Counted from the first letter of the stretch, positions 31,605 to 45,000 are shown. The stretch is DNA of 64,000 bases from Plectosphaerella cucumerina (GCA_020746995.1 JAGPXD010000001.1:2728001-2792000), one strand, 5' to 3'. Notes: generated by a model not told the origin, from the sequence alone. Numbers and translations: made by a program.

Positions 31605-33071
31605 ATGGCGTCCCCAACAATACCACCCGCAGAGCCTTCACCTGAGCCTGCGCCTGCACCGCAAGAGGCCACCGCGCCGCCTCCCCTGGCCCTGGAAAAA
31701 TACAAACCCCAGAAAAAGAGTAAGAAGCAGCCACCGCTACCGGATGTTCTCACCACACCAAGCGGTGATATCTGGCCGCGGCCGTACTATTTCGAAGACG
31801 GCTTGCGCAAAGTGAAGCCCTACCACTGGACATATCAGACCTACGTCAAGGAGAGATGGCGCGACAGGACGCTGCTAGAGGTCTTCACGAGCGAATTCAG
31901 AGACCGTCCCGTCGAGTACTACCGGCAAGCCATGCTGGATGGTAAGATCAACGTCAACGAGAAGCCCGTCGGCCCTGACTACATTGTCCGGAACGGCGAC
32001 TGCATCAACAACACGATGCACCGGCATGAGCCTCCCGTGACGGGCGGCGAGATCCAGGTCATCCACGAAGACGACGAGATCCTCGTCATCAACAAGCCGT
32101 CCGGCATCCCAGTCCACCCTGCCGGCCGGTACAACTTCAACTCCATCACGCAGATTCTCATGTCGGACCGTGGCGCCCACTTCATCGCCCGACCCTGCCA
32201 CAGGCTGGACAGGCTAACGAGCGGTATCCTCTTCTTCGGCAAGACCCCCAAAGGCGCCATCAAGATGTCGGAGCAGATCCGCGCCCGCACCGTGCGCAAG
32301 GAGTACGTCGCTCGCGTTCACGGACGCTTCCCCGACGGCGACATCGTGTGCGAGCAACCCATCCTCCAGATCTCGCCGCGGCTGGGGCTCAACCGGGTCC
32401 GCGCCAACGGCAAGACGGCCCTTTCCGTCTTCAAGCGGCTGGCCTACTACGGCCCCAGTGAGGAGGAGGAGGCCAGAGAAAACGCCGAGAGACCCAAGAC
32501 GCCGGAGCAGAAGGACCTCGAGGACAGGATGCCGTGGAAGGCCAAAAAGGGCTACTCCATCGTCCGATGTCTCCCCGTCACCGGCAGGACGCACCAGCTG
32601 CGCGTGCACCTGCAGCACCTGGGGCACCCTATCGCCAACGACCCCATCTACGCCAACCAGCGGGTCTGGGGCTTCGACCTGGGCTCCAACGACGCCGACG
32701 GCGACAAGTACAAGGACGAGGATATCATGGCGCGGCTGGAGCGCATGGGCAAGGAGGACGTGGCCGACGCCGTCGCCTATCACGACGAGCGGGTCGAGGT
32801 GTACCACAAGCGGCGGGCGGAGCAGTACGCTGGTAGGAACTGCGAAATCTGCGACACGCCGCTGTACACGGATCCCGGCGAGAAGGACCTGTCGCTGTGG
32901 CTTCACAGCCTGCGGTACGAGGACGCGGGGGGCGCTTGGAGCTTCACCAGTCCGCTTCCGGCTTGGGCCTTGCCACCCGATGGCGTGAGCGGGCCAACCC
33001 AGGTCGGGGAGATCAAGGAGCTGGTCAACGCCGTCGAGGAGGAGAAGCTTGAGCTGGCTACTACGCAGTGA
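31605..33071 (+). CDS. tRNA pseudouridine-32 synthase, RluA family (Pus9/Rib2 type)
   Basis: Single-exon gene of 488 aa, start MASPTIPPAEPSPEP. Residues ~55-135 carry the Pus9/Rib2-type leader (YYFEDGLRKVKPYHWTYQT, VKERWRDRTLLEVF) and an S4-like stretch (MLDGKINVNEKPV). The synthase domain follows, with EILVINKPSGIPVHP, the catalytic motif HRLDRLTSG (Asp is the nucleophile) and the C-terminal RCLPVTGRTHQLRVHLQHLGHPI. The product isomerises U32 of tRNAs in the cytosol or mitochondria if it follows Pus9. No riboflavin deaminase domain is present. A late CEIC-x2 motif is followed by an acidic/Glu-rich tail. Which of the Pus9, Pus8/Rib2 or mitochondrial paralogues it represents is not decidable here. 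Confidence 0.93.
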   Translation: MASPTIPPAEPSPEPAPAPQEATAPPPLALEKYKPQKKSKKQPPLPDVLTTPSGDIWPRPYYFEDGLRKVKPYHWTYQTYVKERWRDRTLLEVFTSEFRDRPVEYYRQAMLDGKINVNEKPVGPDYIVRNGDCINNTMHRHEPPVTGGEIQVIHEDDEILVINKPSGIPVHPAGRYNFNSITQILMSDRGAHFIARPCHRLDRLTSGILFFGKTPKGAIKMSEQIRARTVRKEYVARVHGRFPDGDIVCEQPILQISPRLGLNRVRANGKTALSVFKRLAYYGPSEEEEARENAERPKTPEQKDLEDRMPWKAKKGYSIVRCLPVTGRTHQLRVHLQHLGHPIANDPIYANQRVWGFDLGSNDADGDKYKDEDIMARLERMGKEDVADAVAYHDERVEVYHKRRAEQYAGRNCEICDTPLYTDPGEKDLSLWLHSLRYEDAGGAWSFTSPLPAWALPPDGVSGPTQVGEIKELVNAVEEEKLELATTQ

Positions 33072-36000
33072 AGGGCGGAGTTGCAGGCGGAGAGCGAGGA
33101 GAGCCCGTCTGCCGTCTCGCCTGTCTCCCCCGCGCCAATCGCGACTCAGACATCTGCCCTAGCCGGCAGTCAAAACAAGACCAATGCATGCTATCAACCT
33201 GCCCGCGCGAGACCGTTCCGTTCTTATCTTCGAGTTCCCCGACCTTTCTGTCGTCATCGGCCGTGCAGCAATCGATACCAAGTATGAAATCGAGATTTGA
33301 AGATGGAGGCAACGGGATTTCGGAGGACGTTATACAACGGGAGAGACACTCGCATCCTTCGAGCTTGTGCCATCGTCCTCCCCTTCGCCAAGACTGACTC
33401 AGCAGGTCCGATTCAGCAGCTTCGACTCAGCGTGGCATGTTGCGGGGACGATGACCACGAGCCTGGGCTCATGTCTCGGAGCTGATAAAAAGGGCCGCCA
33501 TCGCCCGCTCGGTTGGCTTGCCAATGGACCCCTCGGCCGCCCTCGCTACATCCGGCCAGCGACCCCCTGTTGGGGCTCCTTTGTTCGCCCAGCCTCCGTC
33601 GAGGTGCCTGGACTGCCCGGAAGCTGTCTCTTGCCCGAGGACGCGGATCACCGGACACCGAGTCGGATGTCGGGACGGCCCAGAACCAAAGCCCCGGGAA
33701 AGAAGAGCAGTTCGGTCCCTACGACATGGCCGCGGCGTCGGCAAATCGACAGTCAGACGGCATCTTCGAGGGGGTGAAAGAGAGGGCGTGCGAGCGAGCG
33801 AGGCCAGACGCCACCGAATCCGCCGCTGTGGTCAGAAGGTCCAGTCAGCTGAAAGGAGGCGTTTGTGTTTTTGTCTCCAGCGCCGGCACGTTCCATCGCG
33901 GGCGGCAGAACCGAGTAAACACCCCCAAAAAGGATCCCCAACCTGTCTCTCACGGACCGCAGCGCAGGGCCTCAGCGGGCGAATCACCGTTTCCCCCAGG
34001 GTCCGGAGGGCTGGCAGCCTTCTCGGCCGGCCGGCGATCCCATGGGGCCGAAGGAAAAAGCAAAAGCGCAGGGAAAAAAAGCAATGCAGCAAGCCACCAT
34101 CCAGCTCTACGGGGATGTATCATCGAACCTTTCGCTGCGTGTCGACGAATGTAGAAGACCCCCCTTTCTCAGTGAAGCGAAGCGAAACGAAAGCCAAGGA
34201 CCGAGAAGAGCAAGAATTCTCATCAGCTGCGGATGTACCGCCGCAATCGACACGACAGAATGATACTGTCGTACGGACGTGACGGAAGATACTTCTCACC
34301 GAGACACCAACCGATGGATTTTCTGCCTCCGAAACTTGATTACCGTCTGCTCGGCGCCCAACTGTTGAGCGAAAAGGTGGCGCAATTGACACAATGATGC
34401 GTCGATGCCATCATCACCACCAAAGCACGCCAGAACAACTGCCGAAGTGGCCTTCTTTTTCGGTCGCCCAGGACCGCGGCCTCGGTCGCGGCTGCGGCGC
34501 TGCCGCGTTGGGAGATGCTGCCGAGCGCTGGGGGCAACCCTCTGCTCTGGAACACAGTTCGCGAGCCGCGCCGAACAAGCGCTGACGAGAGATGTGTTCG
34601 CCGGACCGGGAGAAGGAAAAGAACATTACCTACACGCGAGCCAGTCCTTTCGGCGATAGCCAAAGCGAGAGCGAGACCCGGGCGCGGGAATGCCGTCTGG
34701 CAGGCGGTTCGTCTTGGCTGTCTCACGGCCCCGGTGCTCGCGCCAGCCCAGGCACGGAGTCTTCCAGGTGCCTGGGGCGCTTTTCCTCACCTGTGGTTGT
34801 AAGCGAAGCGAGGATTCCGCGGGTGCTGGGCGCCCGCCGCAAGCAGGGCGAAGAGCCGCCGCGGGCACCGTCGTGGTGGGATAGGCGGCCCTCTAACGTT
34901 GAGTGCTGAGGTGACGACAATGGCGGCCTCCTGGCTTGACGCCAGCAGCTGGCCACTGCAGCGACCTCCTCGGCGCAACCCACCGGCCTGAGCGATGCCT
35001 GCTCTGCTGAGTGAGAATGTCCGAAAGGGAGCCCCGAAAAGGGTGGCGAGCGACACAGATGCTGAGGATGGACCGACTACGACAGTACCACGGCGCATCT
35101 TACTCACCCTCGAAAGAGTGAAGTGACTGAGAGACAAGACTAGGTATGCGTCTGAGCGAATGGCGCCGTCACCAACGGCACACGCAAGTTGCCCCTCTTT
35201 CGAAGATTCCTTGCGAAAGGGATCATGCACCGCTTCCAGCGCGGCCATGCCAGTGTGCCGGCCGTGCTGCGCGTACGGTATGCTCTCTCTGGTGGCTCTC
35301 TATCTCTTTCTAAGGGAAAGCTTGGGACCGAAGCACGCACGTATTTAATACGCACAAGTGTTGCCCCGTACCGGACTTGGACTGATGAGGAATGGACGTC
35401 GGGCTTGTCGGCGAGCAGGCCGACGAGCGACGACGACGACAGACGACGCCAACGCGATCAATGCCATGCACGAACGTCAGTCATGTTCCCCCCCTGCTCT
35501 CTCCCGCTACGGATGAGTGTCCAAGTACCTTTCACACGAAGGGGGCAGAGGAGGGGGACCGCCTCCAACTGATACCGTCGACCAGCAGGACTGCTGCAGA
35601 GTTTTACACGGATCTGGCGTAGCCCAAACTTTATTGCCTCGCGGACCACCAGAATCCTTGAACCGTCTGAAGCGGAGTTGCTGCCGACCCAGTTGTCCCC
35701 CCCCTTGTCCCTCGTCCCCTTCCAACTACGAGTACCCGGGGAGGGGGTGGGTGGTCCCCTGCGAAGGTGGGAGAAGTGCGGCCTGGGAGTGGGAGAGAGA
35801 CCACGGACGTGGGCGTCTCACGAAGGGGAGGGGGGTCGAGAAGAGAGGGTGTGTCTTGAAGAATGACCCTAAGGTTCCTGTGCATTATCCCATCGCTGAT
35901 CGACACACACCTTTTCCACCCCTCCCCCCTGGCCCTTCACAACGTTCCTGGGAATCGAAGGGCTCAACATCACACACCCCCTTCTTCACCCCTCCCCTTC

Positions 36001-36985
36001 ACCCCCGGCCGCGAAGGGGGGTCCCCGGCTTGAACGCTATGCCACAACTGGGGCCGATCTAAGTGAGCGGTCCGGCCGCCTGGCCTCCCCCCCTCCCACC
36101 CTTCGTCGTCCCCATCTGCCGCTGGAGGGCTCCATAGCTGCATGCCCCTGCCCTGCATCTGCTTCTTCGTACCAAGCACATCGAAGGAAAGGAAGCGCAC
36201 CAGCGCGGCTCGATGGGGCCTAGCAAAGTCGCACTATGCCTGTCAAGATGATGATGGCGAGCAACGAAGCAGAGCCAGCAAAAGCCAGGCCGGCAAGGGG
36301 GTGGTCCTCGACTGGTACGTACCAACATGCTCACCCTGCCCTGCCCTGCCCTGGCCCCGGGGGGGCCCAACCAAGGTACCGCCCGTCCCGGGAGGTACTG
36401 TAGCTGGGACTCACTCCACCCCCCCAAGAACGAGAAAGCCTGAGGGTGCCGGGTCCGGCTTGCTTTCCCTCTGAACCCCTGCCCCCAGGAGGAGGAGGAA
36501 CCTCAACCCCCATGACCCCTGGCCCGGTTTTGACACTCGAGGTGACGGTGAGGGGAGGGGGGGTTCAAGCCTGGCGGCGGCGTGTGTGTGTGCGTATGTG
36601 TGGTGTGTGTGTGGTGGTGTCTGCGCTCTGTCTGTTTCCATCCTCTCTTAAGTATAACTTCCCAATGGATCCCACCTCGTCCCCCCGTCTCGACCCCTGC
36701 TCCATAAGTATGATTCCCCAGACTTGATCAAGCACACCTTTGGCATCACCGCACTTCTCTACCTTCTCTCCCGCCGTGTGCCTTCCAGCTTCAAAAGAGT
36801 CCCTCCTTCCCACCCACCCTTCCTACAAGTACAACACAACACTTTCCCTATACACCTGGGCCTACTACCTTTCGCAGACCAGCAGCAGCAGCAATAACGA
36901 CGTCGACAAGCACAACACACCTTGGACATCCACCTACCTTCACCTACTTCGACACCAAGCTACAACATCACAACTACCCCTCGAC
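33072..36985. other. 3.9-kb intergenic region upstream of the bZIP gene
   Basis: No gene is supported in the first 3.3 kb. A TG-rich tract spans ~36,581-36,620. From ~36,640 to the ATG at 36,986 the plus strand is rich in C/T and CA, as expected of a leader. It includes one short upstream reading frame (36,665-36,727), listed separately. Confidence 0.45.
36665..36727 (+). other. Candidate upstream ORF (20 codons) in the bZIP leader
   Basis: ATG at 36,665 opens a 20-residue frame (MDPTSSPRLDPCSISMIPQT) closed by TGA, 258 bp before the bZIP start. It matters only if the transcript begins upstream of it, which the sequence does not show. Confidence 0.3.
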
Positions 36986-38837
36986 ATGCCTCGATCACCC
37001 TCCGTGGAGGCTGCCAAGGGCGGCAACAAGAAGAAGGGTACAGCAACCTCCCTCCTCCCCGCGGCGCACAATCTCTCCCCCCACGCGCATCTTCACCAGC
37101 ACGAATCGCGCCGCCGCATCCCCAGCACCCAGCAATACAAATACAGCTTGACTAACACATCCACCCAGGCACGAGGAGCGTGTCGACCCTGACACCCTCT
37201 CAACTGGAGCGTAAGCGGGCCAACGACAGAGAGGCGCAGCGGGCCATCCGCGCGCGGACAAAGGAGCACATTGACCGGCTGGAGCGCGAGATCTCCGAGC
37301 TCAAGGGCAACCTGAACCGCGACCGCACCGTCCAGGAGCTGCTGCAGAAGAACCGCGCGCTCGAGGAGGAGCTCTACAGGCTCAAGGAGAGCATGAGGCA
37401 GCCGTCGGGCCACTCGTATCCCGCCTCTGGTATGCACCAACACCACCTCTACCACTCGCCGCCTCCGCCTCCTCCTCGTCTTCCCGTACTGACCACCGCC
37501 TTCTCGCTCGCAGTCTACGATGACAACCTCAGCTCCGTCGGCGGCGCCGGCCCCAGCCCGCGCTCGTCGCCCTTTCCCGCCTCGGGGGGCGGCTACGGAG
37601 GCATGGCAGAGCTCGGCCCCTCGTACGTCCCTCTACCAGACAACGCCAACGAGACCTGGGCGCCCGCCGTTCCCGTTTCGGTCCCTTCCAGCGTTTCGAG
37701 CCCGTCCTCGTCGGCCAACACGGACGAGTACGGCGCCCCCGCCTACATCCCCACCAGCATTCCCGCCCCCATGATGGAGGCGCGCAGCGTGCCCTCCAAG
37801 ATGGACTATGACGACGTCGAGTCTGGTGAGTGCCACAGCCCCAGCCGGCTTTCCCCCCAACTTCTCCTTAAATGTCGGTTTGCAGCAGCGATTCTGAGAC
37901 GGCTAACACAGCGCGCAGACCCTGGGTATCCCCTGTCCCATCATCATCACTCCCACACCCACACCCACAGCCAGCCGGCGGCCGTCAGCGACCCCTACCT
38001 GCCTCACGAGCCGTGGAATACCACCTACCAAACGGCGGCGGCCATGTACTACCAGCCTCCCCCGTCGGCGCACTGAGCCGCCACGCGGGCACGCCGCTGT
38101 GGAAGCTGCCCCCGCAGACCCTCCCGCCCAGCGACTCGCCCCAGGAGTGGATACTGCGCTTCCTCCAGGACTGCCGCCAGCTCGCCCAGACGAGGCGCGT
38201 CGACGACCTCTTCCGCCTCGAGCGTATCAACATGAAGGCCTTCCTCGAGTACCAGCCCTCGGCCCTGGGCCGCGACGGGCCTAGGACTACGCTTCACGAC
38301 CTCGAGCGTGCCCTCGACCCGGGCCAGAGCGCCACCATGACCGAACATCCTCTCACCATGCTCATGGCCGCCCTCAACGATAACGTCGGTGTCACCAGTG
38401 TCATTGAGCGTCTCGGCGGCTTCGTCGTCATCATGCGGGTCGTCTCCTGGCTCGTCCAGCTCACTGAAGAGTCCTACGGCCTGCTCGGCGACCTCGCCCC
38501 CCGCTCCAGCCAGCTCACCATGGGTCACCCCGTCTGGGTCGACATGATCGCACCCGGTCTCCTGCGGGACGCCATCATCGAGCGCCAGGACCTATACACC
38601 ACTCCCGAGTTCTACGCCGACTGGGCCGCCAGCATGCGCCTTATCAACTGGCCTTACCGCCCTGTCGACGCCCTCAACGTCAACGAGGACACAGGCGACG
38701 TCTGGCTCTCCGAGGCCTTCATTGCCCACGCAGTCAGGGGCGACAACTGGCGTCTCACAGAGTCCTTTGGCACTCGCTGGCCCGGCCTGCGCAGGTTCAC
38801 CATGACCAGGGATACCATGGGCATGGAGTGCTCCTGA
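36986..38837 (+). CDS. bZIP transcription factor with C-terminal DUF3425-like domain
   Basis: Preferred model join(36986..37037, 37169..37429, 37514..37825, 37912..38837), 516 aa, start MPRSPSVEAAKGGNKKK. The basic region is RKRANDREAQRAIRARTKEH, followed by a leucine-zipper-like helix (IDRLEREISELKG and LLQKNRALEEELYRLKE). The middle is Ser/Pro-rich. The C-terminus (TPLWKLPPQTLPPSDSPQE, WILRFLQDCRQL, DWAASMRLINWPYRP) fits the DUF3425 domain common in fungal bZIP proteins, including stress and secondary-metabolism regulators. Introns 1 and 2 are clean (GTACAG...CCCAG; GTATGC...CGCAG). Intron 3 is ambiguous: donor GTGAGT at 37826 is strong, but the frame to the C-terminal domain needs acceptor CACAG (37911) or CCAG (37974). 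The better-looking GCGCAG acceptor (37918) would end the protein at 38076. Confidence 0.85.
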
Positions 38838-41800
38838 GGGGCGCGCAGAGCAAAAAGAGGAGGCACGAGCAAAGGGGGGCCACCGGCGGTGGGGGGGAGC
38901 AGTGCACGTTCTCCCTCCCTGTTCCCGACTTCTTCCTCACTCTCTCTTTCACACACACACTACCTACCTACCTATCTCTCTCACTCTCACCCTCCCTTCC
39001 TCCTCCACCTCTCCACCCCTCCTCTTTCTCATCCCCCCAGCAAAATACCCACCTTGTCATGATTGCACGAGCTGGTCGGTTCTCTTATTTTACTTGTACT
39101 GCCTGGCCCAAACCCCCACACCCTCAAGGGCATCGGCACTTCAAAACAAACCCTCGCATGTCCATCTTATTAGGTCCTATACTTGTTTTATTATTAGACT
39201 ACGTCTCTTTTTTTCCACCTCACACCCATTCTTGGTCCCCCTCGAGGGGCCTCTCATGAAGCATTGCTTGCTGGCCAAACGGATTCTTCCTTCTTTGTCA
39301 CGAAGCTACAGATCTTCCTTTCTCTTCTTCTGCGTCTCTTTTTTTCATCATGTTGTCAGTCTCAGGGAAAATCAGGGTCTCATCAGGGAGGGTTGCCAGC
39401 GGTCTGCCAAACGACAGGGATTCGCCTGCTCGTTGCTTCTTCCAGCATTTTGTAGCCGCCAAACAGGTCCTCCCAAAAAGGGATGGAAATTGGGAAATCA
39501 GGATAGGGCGTTTTTTTTCCACATCTGTGCATTTCTGAGCGGTGGAGATGGGCCTCAGATAGCCAGTCTCCAATGAGAATTGAACCCAAGAACTTTTGTT
39601 TAGCCTTTTTGCAACCTTGTCTCATCTGAAATGTGAGAGAAAAAAATAAGTCTACGTTTCTACTGAAGACACAGCGTCCCTCACCTCATCTCATACCAGA
39701 GACCAGACCAGACCAGGGCATCCGCCTTCGCCCCTTGTCCCCTGTCCATGGCTCCCCCCGCCGGGTTCTCGAGGTGTGATCGAGTGCCGTTGACAAGAGG
39801 CCAGTGCCAGTAGTTGCCTGCGCCTTCTTTGGGGTTGACAGGTGGGATGTGACCTACGACAGGGCCTTCCGTCAGTTAAATTGCACCGTTCTTGAAGCGC
39901 GTGCCAGAAATGTTTGTTTCAATGTCTCACAGGAGCTTCACCTGCTGCGTTGCATCACGCTCTCTTCTCCGCGGTCTTGTCTGTGTCTTGTTACTGCACC
40001 TCGCGAGTAAGTAGACGTGCCCTGTCCCTAGCGGGCCTCGGGGACCTTCATCCGACCTGCCCGGTATCGCGAGATGGTATCCCGATCCGACGATGCGGCT
40101 CCCGTCCGGGGTGGCATCGCGCGTCGGCCTAGCACTGGTTTACTGGCGGGCCGTTGACTCGGGGAAGCACGACGTGACGGGCCTTGCCTTGTCCTCCTTC
40201 CCTGCCGCGAAGCAGAAGCGTCGAGGGGAGGGGGGGGCCGGAGGGCGAAGGCGCGAGACGGACGCTTCTCGCACCCGATCGTAGCGCGAAGACTAGACAA
40301 GGAGTCCTGGGCAGATGAAAGGCAGGGGGTTACAGAGAGAAAGCTGCTGAGCGGAACCTCGTACGCGGCGCCCGTTCTTGTTGGCATGTTCCTATCCCCC
40401 CCGCCTGGCCCCCCCTGCATTCGTCAAGCAGAGGAGACGTCTGATGCTCAGGAATATTGAATCCACCGTCGGACGGGGCGACGATGCCGCTAGGTCGGTG
40501 TAGCAGTTGCGAGGGCGGACTCGCCGCAGCGGGTTGAAGGAGAAGGGGGGGCTGAAGAGCTCGCTTCGTCTGCTCTTCGGTATTGTGGTCCCCGATACCC
40601 CGGAGAGAAGCCCGGGCTCTTCGAGATGGGCTGCAGGGGGGGGGGAGAGAGACGACTGGGGGGTTCACGGGAGTTGCCCAGCTCCAAGCCTCCCTCGTGA
40701 CAAATACCACAACCAGGTACCAAGAAGTGACGACTGACGGCCAGCGACGACGACGATGACGACGTCAACAAGCAGCGGCAAGGCAGATCGCGTAAAATAG
40801 CCAACAACCTGCAACGCTGGCTGCGCCCGTCCTCATGACCAGGCCCTCTTTGATTTTCTCCCCCAGCTCTGGGGCGCCCACCCCCCTCCTCCTCCTCTCC
40901 TTTCCCCTGCGCCGTGAACAAGGACCTGGGCCGGATGGCAGCAGAAGATAATCTGCGCCAAGGTGGGGGAGACATGTCGAATGGAGGGTCATCGATCAGG
41001 AAGAGAAAGCAGGACGGGGCGGCGCGTGGAAGATGCCGTTCACCTCACCACCTCACTGGGCCACGCACGCACGCAGCCAGGACCCGACATGTCGAGTAGA
41101 CGAAGAGATACCCACTGGGGGTCCGAACCATGAGCGGGCAAAGAATGCTAAGCATCAGAGCCGGCTCCATCGTGGCTCCTCTTCTGCTCCCAGGAGAGGG
41201 GGCCACTAGCACTTACTTGCCGTGTCTCCTCACCAGCTCCCCATCCATCTCAACACCGGGTCCCGGGAGAGGGCAGGTGTGGCCAGAGCTCGTTCGGGTT
41301 CAGGCGTCGAGACATGGAGACGTCGCCCACTCTTTGTCCTTTACGTTCTGTCTGTGCGTGATGTGGGAAGACGGGGCGTACAGAGAGAGACCCAGAGAGG
41401 TGCTCTCGAAATGGGGATCAACAGGACGAAGACATCAAGTGACTCTCGAGTGCGAGCGAGGTCCACCTGGCCCTGACGACAAGAATGAACTCGCGCAGTA
41501 GCAAGCCCCCCTCTCAATGGCACTCGCGGGTGGAAAAGACCCCCTAACTCGTAATCGGACATCCATCAAGACGTGGTCGGTGGTACCTAGGGAGCTCTTT
41601 GCGGGCGAACACTCACTCCCTTGGTCGTTGGATGATATGCGCAATTACTGATTGATTACGTCTCGTCTCCGACTGCGGGATGACAAACAGAGCTGGCCAG
41701 ACGTGGTCTGTCTTCCAAGGGGTCCAGGCAATGATGGCATTCCTGGGAGAAATGCCCCCGACATATCCTGTCAGTCAAGTCTGCCCTGCGCCGGCCCTTG

Positions 41801-42061
41801 ACAGACTTTCTGCCCGGCGCGCCCTGTTCCTGTCCGTCCCCTTGTCGAGCCCTGCGCCGAGCCCCTCACGTTGACGCAGCACACCAAAAGGGCCGGCGAT
41901 TGCCTGCCCGCATTGCACAAGCCCGTGCCAAGTCGCCGGGCCACGAGCGCGAGTCCAGAGACGGCGCGTTCGGCGGCGGCGGCGCCAGACCAGGCCAGGC
42001 CAGGGGGGGGGAAGGGGAAGGTAGGGGGGTCAGAGAGCGGGGTGGGCCACCCAGAACCAGA

Positions 42062-42079
42062 ACGACGACGACGACGACG
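42062..42079 (+). repeat. ACG trinucleotide microsatellite
   Basis: Six perfect ACG units. Confidence 0.85.
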
Positions 42080-45000
42080 ATGGGGAGAGGGGACGGGGGG
42101 TTCCCAGAATCGCAGGGCCTGGGCTGGCTAGTCTGGAGATCATTTCAAGTCCCGACGACGAGTGGGTTCGGGGTGGGTTTCAAGAGCACTAGCGGGCAGA
42201 GGTGTCAAGCGCGGAGAGGGGGGAGAGAGAACAGGGAAGCGCTGCTGGGCTGTGGTCGTGGCAGGACGATATGCCAGGAAGCGCAAAGCAAAGCAAGCAA
42301 GCAGCAACAGATTCGGACTAGACCACACGGGCAGGCAGTGCTTTTTGCTTGTCCAGGTACGTACGAGGATCCGACGGGTAAGATGGATCCCGGCACTCGG
42401 AAACACATCGGATGTGGGTTTGTCCCTTGATCCTAGGATATGCAGAGAAAAAGAACATGGCCCCAAGTACGAGTATTCGGGAGTGACGGTCATCACGGTA
42501 CTCGCTCGCTCGCATGCTTCGTCGAGTCCGGAGCCCCATCAGCAAGGCACCAGGTCCACGGCACAGGCACAGACAGGCACAGGCACGGGCAGAGTCGGGG
42601 GAGGGGTCCATGGCCCACCCGGCAGGCAGTCAAGATACGCATTGGGACATGAGAAAGAGAGTGTGTCCCCGCCATCCCTTGTCGTGCCGCCCATATTGGA
42701 CGGACAGTTGGTTCGTGAGAGGGCCGGCAGTCGGAAGGGCTAGGCGTGATAGTTGCTCCGCGACGAGGCCAAGACGCTCCAGCAGAGGCTGGGGTTGAGC
42801 TACAGTACCCGTACCGTATCTCCCCCCCTCTCTCCCTGCACGGGTGATCCTTGGCATATGGGAGGTGTCGTTACGCCGACCACAGAGCATGGCGGAGCGA
42901 GCACATGCCCTGATCCGGTAGGAAGGTCATCATCGTGGCTCGCTGGATGTCAAAAGTCGGCCCCCGGACGCCCGAGCCCGGAGCAGAGCAGCTTTCGGGA
43001 CATGGCTGCAACGTCTACGGTGCAACTGACGGCGGGAGAGCCCCCCATCCCTTGCCCCTTGCTTCTGCATCCGGGGCGAGCGGGCATGGGGGCCCCCTTC
43101 TGCCTGCCAAGACGGGCGGGCGTGCATTATTGATGATCAGCAGTCGATGATGGAAGGGGGCCCTCTGTCGATTCTCTGCCCGGGGGCCCTGACCCGATGG
43201 GCGGATGTAATCTGCTACCGGGAGCTCTGGGCTGGACTGGGCTGAGCTGGGGGCCTGGCGGCCTGGGGGCTGTGGTTCTGGTTGTGGTTGCAGCTGGCCG
43301 TGATCGTGACCGAGACCGTGGGCCGGTTGGTGATGCCAGGCCAGGGTGAGGGGGTGCCAAAGGGCAAAAGGCGCCAGGGGATGGGGATAGGACGACAGAT
43401 GGAGATGGAGGAACGATAGAGACCGTCTTTCTGCTTTCAGTGCTTTCCTCTCCCTGTCACGCACCCCCGGGCCCCCTGGCGGCGGCAGGCCGGCTTCGCC
43501 TCGCTCTCTCCCCGAGGTGTGGCTATTCTATTCTCAAGGCTTGGCGCATTGGTGTTGTGTGTCTTCGTACGAGTATCGTGAAGCGGTTCATGGCGTCGCC
43601 GACGATGGCTTGGGCTTGGCAGCAATCTTGAAGCAACATGAAGGTCTGCCGTCCGGGCGTTGAGGCGCAGGACAAAAAGGCCAAGGCTGAAGGTCTATTT
43701 CGAGCGGTTGCATGTTGATGAGGTGCCGGGATCGCTCGCTGTGGCCGTCCCGTCTCCCGCCGCTGCCGCCGAAGCACCTTTACCAAACGGCAGCCCCGAG
43801 GACGGGCCTTCAATGCAGTCGCAATCCATGGCAGTCCGTACAGTACCCTTGCCTCCCCCGCGAGGCCCGACGCGGACTTCCGGCTTCCAGGAGGAGTGAA
43901 CAAGGCGGAGAAGGCGGCCGATCCGGTGCTCGGCGGCGGAGTGACGTCGCCATCTGCGGCGGGACGAGCGAGATGCGGAAAGACGATAAAAACACGGCGA
44001 TTAGAGCAGATTGAAAGGCGCGGGCATCTCGATGGCCGCGGGCGTGCGATCGGAGAAGAGCAGACCAGGTGCAGGCGCAGGCGTAGGTGCAGGCAGGTTG
44101 CAGGGCCGACGTTCGCTCTCACCGACCCGACCGGCGTCACCGTGCAAGGGTTTACGATACCCCATGCAAGCAGACAAACTGGGGGAGTGTGCGAGTACTG
44201 TTCGGAGTGAGGTCAGCCAAACCTACCGTGGCAGTGGCATAGAAAGCCCCCCTCACCCCGAGGGTCCATGTCCGGGACCCCCCCTCCCAAGGATCTGCTC
44301 CAGGGAATGATGGCTGGAAAACTGGGCAGAGCGGCATGCTTGGCTCTGGAGCAGCCGGGAAGTACCGAGCGCCCTCCCACAACATGAGAGGGCGATCACG
44401 CAGTGGAGCTTAGCCGAAAGGCCCCGATGATGGAGGGAGAGGACGGGTCGTGGTTGGCGAGGGCCCTTGCGGAAGGGGGGTTTTCCAAGGCGGAAGATAC
44501 CATCAGACCCCCGGGGTGCTCAATGATGTGCCGTCAGGGTGCAAACAGGGGTGAGGGGGAAGAGTGGCTCGAGTGGAAGGCACGCAAGGGGGTCCAGGAC
44601 GAAATGCCGGATATTCTCCGACCCAGTTCTTTCCCCGGGGCACAGCGCGCCTGCCGTGCTGCGCTACGACGGAAAGGGCGATTTGCACCGAGCGGCAGGT
44701 CCGCGACGGCGGCAGCTGTCAGCCAGTGGCTTCGGCCGCCACCCCGCCGGCGACCGGCGGGGCCGACAGGTGCACGTTCAGTGTCGAGGGATGTCGAAGA
44801 CAGGTGAGGTCGGGCACCAAACGGCAGGTGCCCTGGAGAAAGCGGAGAAAGGAACCGGGGAGGGGGGTGACGTTTGTCGGGCCGGCAGGAAACACCCCTG
44901 GCATTGCACCCCTACGTGCCTCCCCTCCCTGGCAGTGTGTGTGCACTTGCCCTGGCACGCCACCGTCGGGGGTTTGCCGACAAGTCGGGAAAATCCTTGT

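Noticed and set aside
39555..39640. tRNA-like T-arm on the minus strand (GGGTTCAATTC) downstream of the bZIP gene
   Set aside because: No matching acceptor stem, D arm or acceptable anticodon arm could be folded around it.
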